Below, one piece after another: positions 32,701 through 41,570 of a stretch of DNA of 58,905 bases (the stretch's first letter is position 1; each line of letters begins with the position of its first letter). Below the pieces are notes generated by a model, which worked only from the letters and a program-made list of their open reading frames with translations, ran no database searches and had not been told where the DNA came from. The position numbers and the translations under genes are program-made. The stretch comes from Rhodospirillaceae bacterium (GTDB lineage: Bacteria > Pseudomonadota > Alphaproteobacteria > GCA-2731375): contig JABIWH010000002.1 in the NCBI GenBank assembly GCA_018701215.1, positions 1 through 58,905 on the forward strand, read 5' to 3'.

Positions 32701-33451
32701 GACCCACGAAGGGCATCTTGGTGGCCATCACGGTGAGGAACTGCACATTGGCGTCCGGCGGCAGGCTGGCCATATAGACCACGGCGCGGGAAACATTGTC
32801 CACGTCCATCAAAGGTTCCGGCTTGATCGAGCCGTCGGCCTGGGGCACGCCGTCCTTCATGCGCGCGGCCATGGGTGTCAGCGCATTGCCGATATCCAAC
32901 TGGCCACAGGCGATATTGTATTTGCGGCCGTCCAGCGAGGTCGATTTGGTCAGGCCCGTGACCGCGTGTTTGGTCGATGTGTACGGCGCTGAATTTGGCC
33001 GGGGCGTATGCGCCGAGATGGAACCATTGTTGATAATGCGGCCGCCCATGGGATCCTGGTCCTTCATCACCTTGAAGGCCTCTTGCGTGCACAGAAAGAC
33101 GCCGGTCAGGTTAACGTTGACCACCGTCTGCCACTGTTCGAACGGCAGCTCCTCGATATTCACCGCCGGCGCGCCGGCGCCCGCATTGTTGAACAGCAGA
33201 TCCACGCGGCCAAAGGCCCGCACCGTGGCCGCGAACAGGGCCGCGACCGAGGCCGGGTTGGAAACATCGGTAGGCACCGCCAAGGCGCGCTCGCCATCGG
33301 CGCCGGCCTCGGCAATGCTTTCCTGCAGGGCATCCTCCCGCCGGCCCGCCAGGGCGACGGAATAACCTTCCGCCAAAAGGGCCACGGCGGCACCGCGGCC
33401 AACGCCGGAACCCGCCCCTGTCACGATCGCAACCTTGCCGTCACCATTCAT
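32693..33451 (-). CDS. short-chain dehydrogenase/reductase
   Basis: A 252-aa classical SDR. The cofactor motif is VTGAGSGVGRGAAV, the NNAGAG loop is present, and the catalytic set is Asn in NVNLTG, Ser in NNGSISAHTP, and Tyr and Lys in YTSTKHAV. The Arg pair after the second strand (AGRRED) suggests NADP preference. The C-terminus departs from the usual VDGG motif (FLTVMATKMPFVGRG). ATG 33451 is chosen because AAAGGG lies seven bases upstream. It overlaps the hotdog gene downstream and follows the second SDR by 78 bases. The substrate is unknown. Confidence 0.9.
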   Translation of the reverse strand: MNGDGKVAIVTGAGSGVGRGAAVALLAEGYSVALAGRREDALQESIAEAGADGERALAVPTDVSNPASVAALFAATVRAFGRVDLLFNNAGAGAPAVNIEELPFEQWQTVVNVNLTGVFLCTQEAFKVMKDQDPMGGRIINNGSISAHTPRPNSAPYTSTKHAVTGLTKSTSLDGRKYNIACGQLDIGNALTPMAARMKDGVPQADGSIKPEPLMDVDNVSRAVVYMASLPPDANVQFLTVMATKMPFVGRG

Positions 33452-33529
33452 TGTATCGCCCTTTCGGTCCAAAAAGTTCTGGCGGCAAAGTAGTCCGCCC
33501 CCGGCCTAGTAATCAACTCAGTAATCAAC

Positions 33530-34399
33530 TTAGTAATCGATGCGGAAATAATCCGGCCGGCCCAGGGGCCAGTATTCGCCCCAGACATCCGCCCCGCCAT
33601 CGACGGTCAGCACCGTGCCGTTAATGAACTCCCCCGCCGGGCCGGCCAGATAAACCGCCGCCTGTGCGATATCCTGGGCCGTGCCAATCTTGCGCATGGG
33701 ATTGTGGTCAAAGCTGGGTTTGGCCGATTCCGGGTAGTGCGCCAGGCCCGGTGAGGCCACGACGCCGATGGCGATGGAATTCAGCCGGATGTCATAGGGC
33801 GCCCACTCCACGCACAGGCCGCGCGTGAGATGAATTTCGCCGGCCCGGGCGGCCTGGGTATGGGCGATGCCACTGGTGCACATGGCCAGCACGGTCACCA
33901 TGTTGATGATACAGCCCGGCTGTTTGTTGTCCCGCCAGTGGCGGGCGGCGGCCTGCATCATCAACCAGGAACCGGTCAGGTTGGTATCCACCACGGTGCG
34001 CCAGCCATTGGGGCTGATATCCATGGCCGGTGCCGCGAACTGCCCGCCGGCATTGTTGATCAACACGTCCAGGCGGCCAAAGCGTTCCCATGTGGCAGCC
34101 ATCAGACCGCTCACCAGATCCGCATCGCGAATGGTCAAGGCCTGGGTAAAGCAGGGAATGTTCAGGCTGGCCATGTCCTCCTCAAAGGCCGCCATCTTGG
34201 CCTCGTCCCGGCCACACGAAACAATGGTAGCGCCCAGACGCCCGAATAGGACAGCCGTGGCCATGCCGATGCCCCCCGCCCCGCCAGAGACCAGGACGAC
34301 CTGATCCTTGAACAGATCATCGCGGTAGACCGTCGGCAGCGCCGCCAGCTCGGCCGCGGTGGGTGCGGCATAGATCTCATCCTCGGCCTGGTCGGTCAT
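33530..34399 (-). CDS. SDR-family protein with atypical catalytic site
   Basis: A 289-aa SDR with intact cofactor motif (VSGGAGGIGMATAVLFG), NNAGGQ loop and C-terminal INGTVLTVDGGADVWGE. The catalytic Tyr-x(3)-Lys is missing: the equivalent stretch is IAHTQAARAGEIHLTRGL, with His and Arg at the expected places. The overall arrangement (HxxxAxAG-x-x-x-LTR-x-LxVEW) recalls 2,4-dienoyl-CoA reductases, some of which also lack the Tyr but keep the Lys. It may be an enoyl- or dienoyl-CoA reductase variant or a non-catalytic partner. GGAG lies nine bases before the ATG. The DUF2889 gene ends 6 bases upstream. Confidence 0.85.
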   Translation of the reverse strand: MTDQAEDEIYAAPTAAELAALPTVYRDDLFKDQVVLVSGGAGGIGMATAVLFGRLGATIVSCGRDEAKMAAFEEDMASLNIPCFTQALTIRDADLVSGLMAATWERFGRLDVLINNAGGQFAAPAMDISPNGWRTVVDTNLTGSWLMMQAAARHWRDNKQPGCIINMVTVLAMCTSGIAHTQAARAGEIHLTRGLCVEWAPYDIRLNSIAIGVVASPGLAHYPESAKPSFDHNPMRKIGTAQDIAQAAVYLAGPAGEFINGTVLTVDGGADVWGEYWPLGRPDYFRIDY

Positions 34400-34405
34400 G
34401 AAACT

Positions 34406-34966
34406 CTACTCCGCTGCTTTGTAATCGTCGGGGAAGTACTCCCGCACGAATTCGCCGTCATCATTATAGGTGAAACAGGTGTTTAGCATACCCGCCGGCA
34501 GCCGCCGGGGCCTGGTTGGCTCCACGCCCTTGTCCATGGGCGCCCGCTCTGACCAGACCGCCTGCATGGCGGTGGTCGCCATTTGCGACAGCATTTCCAC
34601 CAGATGAGTGCAGCCCTTGCCATGGCCGACCCGCTCCCTGACCATGCGGTTCCAACCCGGTCCGATCTTCAAGCCGGCCAGGTTCTTGAAATTCGGCGCC
34701 ACCAAATGACAGATACCATGCGCACCCACATCCAGTTTCGCCTCCGCCGACTGCACTTCCATGTTTCTACTGATAGTCAGGCGCAGCCACAGATCATGCA
34801 CCGGCTCCCCCGCCGCCCGGTGGGTATCCACCAGGTGATGGGAAAACGGCTTGATGTCGAGGATATGCCCCTCCACATCGACCAGGCCGTCCTGGCGCTG
34901 GTAGGCGGTGATGGAAATGGTGCGGTTATGGATTTGCTCCCGCTCGCTGGCTTGGGAAAGTGGCAT
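34406..34966 (-). CDS. DUF2889 family protein
   Basis: A 186-aa cytoplasmic protein. The family pattern is visible: ITAYQRQDGLVDVEGHILD near the start, EPVHDLWLRLTISRNMEVQS in the middle, then LAGLKIGPGWNRMVRERVGH and GKGCTHLVEMLSQMATTA. DUF2889 genes are often found beside acyl-CoA and aromatic or steroid degradation genes, but no biochemical role is established. GGAG lies seven bases before the ATG. It is the first gene of the four-gene minus-strand operon and diverges from an MFS transporter that could import the substrate. Confidence 0.88.
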   Translation of the reverse strand: MPLSQASEREQIHNRTISITAYQRQDGLVDVEGHILDIKPFSHHLVDTHRAAGEPVHDLWLRLTISRNMEVQSAEAKLDVGAHGICHLVAPNFKNLAGLKIGPGWNRMVRERVGHGKGCTHLVEMLSQMATTAMQAVWSERAPMDKGVEPTRPRRLPAGMLNTCFTYNDDGEFVREYFPDDYKAAE

Positions 34967-35072
34967 GCTTGGGCTCCGAAATATTAAATCAACATTGACC
35001 AGCGATTAGCGCGCCCGCGACCGGAAGGCAAGCATCTGCTAAGCTTTGGCTGGGATTCGGGGCAAGATCTGA

Positions 35073-36308
35073 ATGCAGTCTGCAATGCGCGATCAGGAAG
35101 ACAGCCGCTATGGCTGGGTAATGGTGTTCGTCGGTTTCACTCTGATGGCCATGAGCTTCGGCGCTCTCGGCGCGGTCGGGGTATTTCTGAAACCGATCGC
35201 GGCTGATTACGGCTGGTCCCGGGGCAGCATCGCCCTGGGCTACACGACGGCGGCCCTGTCGGCGGCGGCATTCGGTATTCTGTGGGGTTTCATGGCGGAC
35301 GGCCGGCCGACCCGCCGCTTTATGTTCATGGGCGTGCTCGCCGTCGCCCTGGCGACGCTGCTATTGAGCCAGACATCATCGCGCTGGCAGTTTTACCTGT
35401 TTTATTTCCTCTTTGGCGCCTTTGGCCATGGCGCGTTGATGAGCACGATTTGGGCCAACGTGGGGCAATGGTTCGTGCGTAACAAAGGCTTGGCCCTGGG
35501 TATCGGCATGGCGGGCGGTGCCTTTGGCCAGGGGGCGGTGCCTTTCGTGGCCAGGCTGTTGATATCCGCCTACGGCTGGCAAAGTGCATACCTTATTTTG
35601 GGCCTGGGCTTTCTGGGACTTGGCCTGGCAGTCGCCGCCCTGACCCGGGATCCGCCGGCAAAACTGGCCCATCTGGCCGAACTTAAAGCAGCGGGCGCAA
35701 AATCGGGCAATGGCTGGTCCCTGGGCGAGGCCGCCTATGTGGTGTCTTGGTTTTCCATGGCGGTGATATTTTGTTGCAGCTGCATGTCCGTGGTGATCGT
35801 GCATCTGGTGCCCATGCTGACCGATGGCGGCCTCGAACCGCAGGTCGCCGCCTCCGTGCTGACCACGATGATGTTGATGGGCGCCCTGGGACGCATGATC
35901 ACCGGCCGGATTTGCGATCTGATCGGCTCGGTCCGCACCTACGCCTTGGCCTCTCTGGGTCAAACGGTACTGGTGATCTGGTTCCCCCATATCGATAATC
36001 TATTCGTCCTCTACCTTCTTGCCGTGGTGTTTGGCGCCCTGTTCTCAGGCGTCATGGCCTCCATGGTGATTAGCGTCAATATGGAGGTGCCGGGCAAGGT
36101 CGCGGCGCGCTCCTGGTCCATCGTCTCGTTCTTTGCCTGGATCGGCATGGGCACGGGCAGCTACATGGGCGGGGTTATATTTGACCTTACGGGCGGCTAT
36201 ACCTGGGCCTTTGCCTTCGCCGCCGGCATGGGCTGCCTCAACCTCCTGATCCTGATCTGTTTCCGCATCAGCCGCGGCAGACGCCGCCCGGAGTTGACCC
36301 CAGCCTAG
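35073..36308 (+). CDS. MFS transporter (monocarboxylate/OFA-like)
   Basis: A 411-aa inner-membrane carrier with twelve hydrophobic segments. The first helix region reads YGWVMVFVGFTLMAMSFGAL, followed by FLKPIAADYGWSRGSIALGY, the pattern of the MCT/oxalate-formate (OFA) branch of MFS. The loop 2-3 signature is GFMADGRPTRRFM. Members carry small carboxylates. It diverges from the DUF2889-SDR cluster with about 100 bases between, so it is a plausible uptake system for that pathway (inference). Its stop overlaps the stop of the convergent MlrC-type gene (CTAG). Confidence 0.9.
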   Translation: MQSAMRDQEDSRYGWVMVFVGFTLMAMSFGALGAVGVFLKPIAADYGWSRGSIALGYTTAALSAAAFGILWGFMADGRPTRRFMFMGVLAVALATLLLSQTSSRWQFYLFYFLFGAFGHGALMSTIWANVGQWFVRNKGLALGIGMAGGAFGQGAVPFVARLLISAYGWQSAYLILGLGFLGLGLAVAALTRDPPAKLAHLAELKAAGAKSGNGWSLGEAAYVVSWFSMAVIFCCSCMSVVIVHLVPMLTDGGLEPQVAASVLTTMMLMGALGRMITGRICDLIGSVRTYALASLGQTVLVIWFPHIDNLFVLYLLAVVFGALFSGVMASMVISVNMEVPGKVAARSWSIVSFFAWIGMGTGSYMGGVIFDLTGGYTWAFAFAAGMGCLNLLILICFRISRGRRRPELTPA

Positions 36309-37780
36309 GCGTTACGGGAGGCATCGGGGTCGAGGGGATAGATCGGCCGGCGCAGGTTCTTGAAGGGGAAAGCAGCGTAGTCCGAGCTGCAGACCCCCGG
36401 CCCCGCCACCAGCACCACATGCTTGGCGATGGGACCGAAACCGGCCCGGAAATGCTGCCGTGATTTGATCAGCACATAACGCTTGGCCGCTGGATCAATG
36501 CCGGCGTGGGTAAAACAGCCCGTATCGAAGGGTTCGTAACGGCGTTCGGAAACCACGATATCGACGCTGCCCGAGCGCAATACCGCCGTCCGCCCCATGT
36601 TCATGGGGCTGCCCGTGGCCATGGGCCCGGTGACGATGAAACGGCCATCGGTGATGCATTTCACCGTGCCGGACACCGCGATGGGCCGGCCCGCCAGCGC
36701 CATGGCCGGGCTGTCGGTCTTGCCGCCCAATTGCAGGCTGACGTCGGCCCCGACGCCGGCATCGATCATCCGTGAGACACTGTCGGGATCCCAGATCGGT
36801 CCCGCCACCACGTCTTCGAGGCCAAGGCGGAGAACCCCGTCCAGCACCGCCATATTGTCCTGAGGCCCGCCGGCGCCGCAATTGTCGCCATGGTCCACCA
36901 GGATAATCGGGCCATCATCTAATTCGCGGGCCCGGTTCAAAGACGTTTCCACCGGCTCGATCTCAAAGACGAAATCTTCGCGCCGTTGCCAGGCCTGATC
37001 CATCAACTCATCCAGCAGGCCACCCGCCGCCGCCGCATCACCGTCGCCAACGACCACGGCGCCCAGGCCCACATGGGGAATATCCGCCAGAGGGAAACCA
37101 CCAAAAATCGAGGCATTCAGAACCTCGCCCCCGGCCTCGGCCGCCATGGCCCGGTTCATGATATCCTTCATGGGCTGATCCAAGGGTGTCTGGCGCAGCA
37201 TGTGGGTCAGCATGGGCAGGGAATGCCACAACATCACCGGTTTTACCTCGCCCGCCATGGCGCGCAACAGGGTCGCGCCGGCGCGGCGCCCGGTTTCGGC
37301 CATATCAATATGGGGATAGGTGCAATAGCCGGTAATCACCGTTGCATTGGCGATCATCACCGCTGTTAAATTGGTGTGAAAATCCAGCGCCACGGCGATC
37401 GGCATTTCGGGCGCGATGGCGCGGATGCGGCGCAGCAACTCGCCCTCGCCATCGTCATGGCCCTCGGTCACCATGGCGCCATGCAGATCGAGCATAACAC
37501 CGTCACAGCCCCCGCGCACGGCGTCACAGATACTGTCAGCCATTTCGTCAAAGGCGGCCTGTTCCACCGTGCCCGAAGGCGAAGCGTTGGCGATCAGGGG
37601 CACGGCATATTCGGCGCCTTGCCGCTCGGCCAGGTCAATATAGGCCGCGATGGGATTATTGGTGCCGCGATAGATGCCAACGGCCTTGTCACCGGATTTT
37701 GGGCCAAAGGCGCGCAATGGCGTCGGCAACGGGGAAAAAGTATTCGTCTCGTGCCGCATGGTGGCCAGAACCAGTCGCAT
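36305..37780 (-). CDS. M81-family metallopeptidase (MlrC/microcystinase C-like)
   Basis: A 491-aa zinc peptidase relative. The N-terminal domain has TMRHETNTFSPLPTPLRAF, VMLDLHGAMVTEGHDDGEGE and PIAVALDFHTNLTA, which contain the expected metal-binding His and Asp. The C-terminal domain has IILVDHGDNCGAGGPQDN and FTHAGIDPAAKRYVLIKS. MlrC completes breakdown of linearised microcystin in sphingomonads, but the family is far broader and mlrA/B are absent here, so the substrate is probably another small peptide or amide. The ATG lies five bases after GAGGAGG; a TTG just before it is also possible. It is divergent from the SDR at 37886. Confidence 0.9.
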   Translation of the reverse strand: MRLVLATMRHETNTFSPLPTPLRAFGPKSGDKAVGIYRGTNNPIAAYIDLAERQGAEYAVPLIANASPSGTVEQAAFDEMADSICDAVRGGCDGVMLDLHGAMVTEGHDDGEGELLRRIRAIAPEMPIAVALDFHTNLTAVMIANATVITGYCTYPHIDMAETGRRAGATLLRAMAGEVKPVMLWHSLPMLTHMLRQTPLDQPMKDIMNRAMAAEAGGEVLNASIFGGFPLADIPHVGLGAVVVGDGDAAAAGGLLDELMDQAWQRREDFVFEIEPVETSLNRARELDDGPIILVDHGDNCGAGGPQDNMAVLDGVLRLGLEDVVAGPIWDPDSVSRMIDAGVGADVSLQLGGKTDSPAMALAGRPIAVSGTVKCITDGRFIVTGPMATGSPMNMGRTAVLRSGSVDIVVSERRYEPFDTGCFTHAGIDPAAKRYVLIKSRQHFRAGFGPIAKHVVLVAGPGVCSSDYAAFPFKNLRRPIYPLDPDASRNA

Positions 37781-37885
37781 CAATTCCTCCTCAAATTACC
37801 CACGCATTTGTCTGTTACAGCGGCCTGGAACGAGCTAGCTTATCAGGCAAATAGTACAGAGCAACATTACTGCGGAGGAACTGAC

Positions 37886-38701
37886 ATGGCCATGGATAGA
37901 GAACCCGACGATCAGCAACTGGACGGCAAGGTCGCCATCGTCTCGGGCGCCGGCGCGATCAAGGGCGGCATAGGCAATGGCCGCGCCGCCGCCATCCTGC
38001 TGGCCCGGGCCGGCGCCAAGATCATGGCGGTTGACCGGGACCTGGAGCTGGCGGCGGAAACCGCGCGCCTGATCGAGGCCGAGGGCGGCGAGGCCCTGGC
38101 CCATGCCGCCGACGTCACCGAGGAGGCCGAGTGCGAGGCCATGGTGGCCCTGGCCATGCAGACTTTCGGCCGGGTCGATGTGCTGGACAATAACGTCGGC
38201 ATCGGCAGTTCCCGCAACGTGGTGCTTGAGGAAGTGGAAACCTGGGAACGGGTCATGAAGGTCAACGTGCAGACCATGTTCCTGACCGCGAAATACGCCG
38301 TACCCGCGATGATCGACAGCGGCGACGGCGGTGCCATCGTCAATGTCTCGTCGATCTCGGCCCTGCGGCCGCGCGGCCTGACCGCCTACTCCGCCTCGAA
38401 AGGCGCGGTAATTTCGCTGACCCGGGCCATGGCCATGGACCATGCGGCCGACGGCATCCGGGCCAATTGCATCGCACCGGGGCCGGTTTATACCCCCATG
38501 GTCTATAGCCGGGGCATGTCGGACAAGGCGCGCGAGCAGCGCCGTTCCGCTTCGCCCCTGGGCATCGAGGGCACGGGCTGGGACATCGGCAACGCGGTGG
38601 TCTTTCTGTCTTCGGCGCGCGCGCGCTATATCACCGGGCAGACCTTGGTGGTGGACGGCGGCATCACCGTCGCCGCGCCCGCCCGTGACCCAAACGCGTA
38701 G
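37886..38701 (+). CDS. short-chain dehydrogenase/reductase
   Basis: A 271-aa classical SDR. The cofactor loop is expanded (VSGAGAIKGGIGNGRAAA), as in a subgroup that also includes the SDR at 50021. The catalytic set is complete: NVNVQTMF helix, Ser in VNVSSISALRP and YSASKGAV. Asp in AVDRDLE after strand two suggests NAD preference. The C-terminus is TGQTLVVDGGITVAAP. GGAGG lies seven bases before the ATG. The carboxymuconolactone-decarboxylase-like gene follows after 20 bases, so they likely form an operon for catabolism of a small organic acid. Confidence 0.92.
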   Translation: MAMDREPDDQQLDGKVAIVSGAGAIKGGIGNGRAAAILLARAGAKIMAVDRDLELAAETARLIEAEGGEALAHAADVTEEAECEAMVALAMQTFGRVDVLDNNVGIGSSRNVVLEEVETWERVMKVNVQTMFLTAKYAVPAMIDSGDGGAIVNVSSISALRPRGLTAYSASKGAVISLTRAMAMDHAADGIRANCIAPGPVYTPMVYSRGMSDKAREQRRSASPLGIEGTGWDIGNAVVFLSSARARYITGQTLVVDGGITVAAPARDPNA

Positions 38702-38721
38702 TAATTAGGAGCGCATAGAAC

Positions 38722-39270
38722 ATGGCACGTATCCCCTATCTCGATGTCGACGACCTGGCGGAAGATGATAAAGAGTTACTGAAACGGCCTATCAATCTGC
38801 ACCGCGCCCTGGTCAACAGCCCCGGCGCGGCGCGTAATTTTGGCCATGTGGGCAGCTACATCCGCTTTGGCTCGAAACTGGACCCGCGGCTGCGCGAATT
38901 GGCCATTCTCCAGGTCGGCTATCTGGCGCGCAGCGACTATGAATACAGCCACCACATCAAGATCGGCCGGGATTTCGGCGTCTCCGACGATGATATCCGC
39001 GACATGATCACCGAGACCGAGGGCCGCAACAGCGGCCTGCCCGCCCTGGACCGGGCCGTCCTGCGGGCGGCGCGGGAGATGACGGAAGAGATGAAAATAT
39101 CCGACATCACTTTTGCCAAACTGGAAAGCCATCTAAGCTCGGAATTATTGGTCGATCTGACAATGGTCATAGCTTTTTACAACGCTGTCGTGCGTATGTT
39201 GGGTACCTTGGAAATCGATGTAGAAGACAGTTACGCATCGTTTCTCGACGAGTTTCCCTTGCCGACTTAG
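38722..39270 (+). CDS. carboxymuconolactone decarboxylase-like (CMD/AhpD fold) protein
   Basis: A 182-aa all-helical protein of the CMD family: LDPRLRELAILQVGYLARSD followed by YEYSHHIKIGRDFGV and LDRAVLRAAREMTEEM. The peroxidase-type CxxC of AhpD is absent, since the place before the conserved His reads SDYEYSHH. It is therefore not an alkylhydroperoxidase and more like the decarboxylase or lactonase side of the family. AGGAG lies ten bases before the ATG. It follows the SDR in a probable two-gene operon and precedes the MoxR operon by 15 bases. Confidence 0.87.
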   Translation: MARIPYLDVDDLAEDDKELLKRPINLHRALVNSPGAARNFGHVGSYIRFGSKLDPRLRELAILQVGYLARSDYEYSHHIKIGRDFGVSDDDIRDMITETEGRNSGLPALDRAVLRAAREMTEEMKISDITFAKLESHLSSELLVDLTMVIAFYNAVVRMLGTLEIDVEDSYASFLDEFPLPT

Positions 39271-39285
39271 GACTGGACAACTGGG

Positions 39286-40266
39286 ATGAATATGCAAAAT
39301 GGGGGGACCGCACAGGATGCGGTACAGCGCCTTGTCGCGGCCATTCGTGATGGCGTGCAACAGGTCATCATCGGTAAATCCGCGACCATCGAGCTGGCCA
39401 TCGCCGCCCTGCTGGCGCGCGGTCATGTCTTGATCGAGGATGTGCCGGGGACCGGCAAGACAACCCTGGCAAAAGCCCTGGCGGCGACCATGCGCTGCGA
39501 TTTCACGCGCATCCAGTTCACCCCCGATCTGGTGCCCGCCGACGTGTTGGGCATCAACTTCTTCGATATGAACAAGCGGGCGTTTGAATTCCGTCCCGGA
39601 CCGGTGTTTACCCAGGTGTTGTTGGCGGACGAGATCAACCGGGCAACGCCTAGAACCCAGTCGGCATTGTTGGAGGCGATGCAGGAACGTCAGGTCTCCA
39701 TCGACGGCGTGACCATGGCCCTGCCGGCGCCGTTCTTCGTGGTCGCGACGCTCAACCCGGTTGAGATGGAAGGCACCTTTCCTCTGCCCGAGGCCCAGCT
39801 CGACCGCTTTCTGTTGCGCCTTGATCTGGGCTATCCCTCCCTGGCGGAAGAGGCCGCCATGCTCGACCGTTTTATCGACGGCGGCGAAGGTTCATCGGCA
39901 CCCGGTGTTGGTGAAGCCACCGTGGGGCCCGAGGATATCGCCCGGGCCCAGGCGGCGGTTGACAAGGTTACGGTGGATGGCGCGGTCCGTGATTACCTGC
40001 TGGCAATCGTCGCCGCGACGCGGAACGATGAGAGGCTGCGCCTTGGCGCCAGCCCACGGGCTGCCCTGGCCCTGCAACGGGCTTGCCAGGCCCATGCCGC
40101 GATCGACGGTCGGGGTTATGTGATACCAGACGATATCAAGGCATTGGCGGTGCCGGCCCTGGCCCATCGCCTTAGCCTCGATACCGGGGCACGCCTGCGC
40201 GGCGTCACCGCCGCCGCCATCGTGGAAGAGATACTCAAACGGATCGCCGTCCCGATCGAAGGCTAA
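39286..40266 (+). CDS. MoxR-family AAA ATPase
   Basis: A 326-aa AAA+ ATPase. Walker A is EDVPGTGKTTLAKALA, Walker B is VLLADEINRATPRTQSALLE, sensor 1 lies in FFVVATLNPVEMEGTFPLPE and the arginine-finger/sensor 2 part in LGASPRAALALQRACQ. MoxR proteins act as chaperones for maturation or stress complexes with metal- or VWA-domain partners. It is the first gene of a three-gene operon with DUF58 and DUF4129 membrane genes, a common arrangement thought to act on cell-envelope proteins. The ribosome site is weak (GGG before ATG). Confidence 0.94.
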   Translation: MNMQNGGTAQDAVQRLVAAIRDGVQQVIIGKSATIELAIAALLARGHVLIEDVPGTGKTTLAKALAATMRCDFTRIQFTPDLVPADVLGINFFDMNKRAFEFRPGPVFTQVLLADEINRATPRTQSALLEAMQERQVSIDGVTMALPAPFFVVATLNPVEMEGTFPLPEAQLDRFLLRLDLGYPSLAEEAAMLDRFIDGGEGSSAPGVGEATVGPEDIARAQAAVDKVTVDGAVRDYLLAIVAATRNDERLRLGASPRAALALQRACQAHAAIDGRGYVIPDDIKALAVPALAHRLSLDTGARLRGVTAAAIVEEILKRIAVPIEG

Positions 40267-40286
40267 AACGGCGGGCTGGCGCGACA

Positions 40287-41570
40287 ATGAGCATGAACCA
40301 GGCATTGAGCTTTACAATAGGCCGGGGGCGTTGGACACGTTCGGGTGCGGTGGTATCCGAACTGATTATGCTGATCCTGATCATCGTCGCCATTGTCGCG
40401 GCGGTGGCGGGCAAGGTCTATGTCGCCGCGATTTGCGGCCTGATCCTGATGCTGACCTTCGTCTCGCGGCTGTGGACGCGGCTGGCGCTGGTCAAGGTCG
40501 AGTACGCCTGCCTACCTTCGGCCAAACATCTCATGGAAGGCGATGAATTCGAGCTAACCTTGACGATCGAGAACCGAAAGCCCCTGCCCCTGCCCTGGCT
40601 GACCGTTTCCGAAATCCTTCCCGACGGACTGGCCCTGGAACAACAGCACCAACAGACCCGGAAAGACCCGAATTTATTCCAGGAAACCGTGATCCGGGAA
40701 ACCACAAGCCTTGGCCAATATGAACGCATCAGATTTTATCACCGTGTCCGCGCCTTACGGCGCGGCTACTATGGCTTTGGCCCAACACGCATCAGCAGCG
40801 GCGATATTTTCGGCTTTTACGAGGCCCGCCTCGACACGGACCGTAGGGCGCCGGAACTGGTGGTGTACCCGAACACCGTCGCGATGCCGGATTTCGACCT
40901 GCCGCCCTACCGGCCCATGGGCGATTTTTGGAGCCGCGCGCGCTTTATCGATGATGAAACACGGCCCAGCGGATTGCGCGAATACCGCACCGGCGATGCG
41001 GCCCGGCATATCGACTGGAAGGCCACGGCACGCCGCGATGCCGCCTTTGTCAGAACCTACGATTCCTCCCACGCGCAGCGGGTCGTAATCCTGTTGGAAT
41101 GCGATACCGCCATGGAACGTTGGCGCAACTACCCGATGGTGCTGGAAGCAACAGTTACCGGCGCGGCATCCGTGGCGCGCCGTTCGATCGAACTTGGCTA
41201 TGCGGTCGGACTTATCAGCAATGGTAATGCGCCCAGCGGCCCGGCACCGCCAATGGTACCGCCGGGTGCCGGACCCGACCAATTGACCGCCCTGATGACC
41301 GCCCTGGCCGGTGCGCGGTCACATACCTCCGTCCAACTACCGGACATGGTGGCGCGCTATGGCGCCGAGGCCATGCCGGCGGGCGCCACGGTCGTCTACA
41401 TCGCGGCCATATTTCGGCCCACAACTGTCAACTTCATTCGCGAACTGGGCCGGCGCGGCCATCGGATCGTGAGCCTTTGCGCCGGCGGCGATGAGCCACC
41501 CGACATTCCGGACTTTCCCATATTAGACTACCGCGCGGTCTTCAAGGCGGCGGAGACAGACGATGAATGA
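40287..41570 (+). CDS. DUF58 domain protein
   Basis: A 427-aa membrane-anchored protein. Two hydrophobic helices lie near the N-terminus (VSELIMLILIIVAIVAAVAG and KVYVAAICGLILMLTFVSRL). A beta-rich region follows (LTLTIENRKPLPLPWLTVSE), then the DUF58 core GDFWSRARFIDDETRPSGLREYRTGDAARHIDWKATARR split over residues about 210-250, and a VWA-like C-terminal domain (VVILLECDTAMERW). DUF58 proteins pair with MoxR ATPases. It starts 20 bases after moxR and overlaps the next gene by 8 bases. Confidence 0.92.
   Translation: MSMNQALSFTIGRGRWTRSGAVVSELIMLILIIVAIVAAVAGKVYVAAICGLILMLTFVSRLWTRLALVKVEYACLPSAKHLMEGDEFELTLTIENRKPLPLPWLTVSEILPDGLALEQQHQQTRKDPNLFQETVIRETTSLGQYERIRFYHRVRALRRGYYGFGPTRISSGDIFGFYEARLDTDRRAPELVVYPNTVAMPDFDLPPYRPMGDFWSRARFIDDETRPSGLREYRTGDAARHIDWKATARRDAAFVRTYDSSHAQRVVILLECDTAMERWRNYPMVLEATVTGAASVARRSIELGYAVGLISNGNAPSGPAPPMVPPGAGPDQLTALMTALAGARSHTSVQLPDMVARYGAEAMPAGATVVYIAAIFRPTTVNFIRELGRRGHRIVSLCAGGDEPPDIPDFPILDYRAVFKAAETDDE

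Noticed and set aside
36305..37780. Microcystin degradation locus
   Set aside because: Only an MlrC-like gene is present; mlrA, mlrB and mlrD are absent and the family is broad.
38722..39270. Alkylhydroperoxidase AhpD
   Set aside because: The CxxC redox pair is missing, so only the general CMD family is supported.
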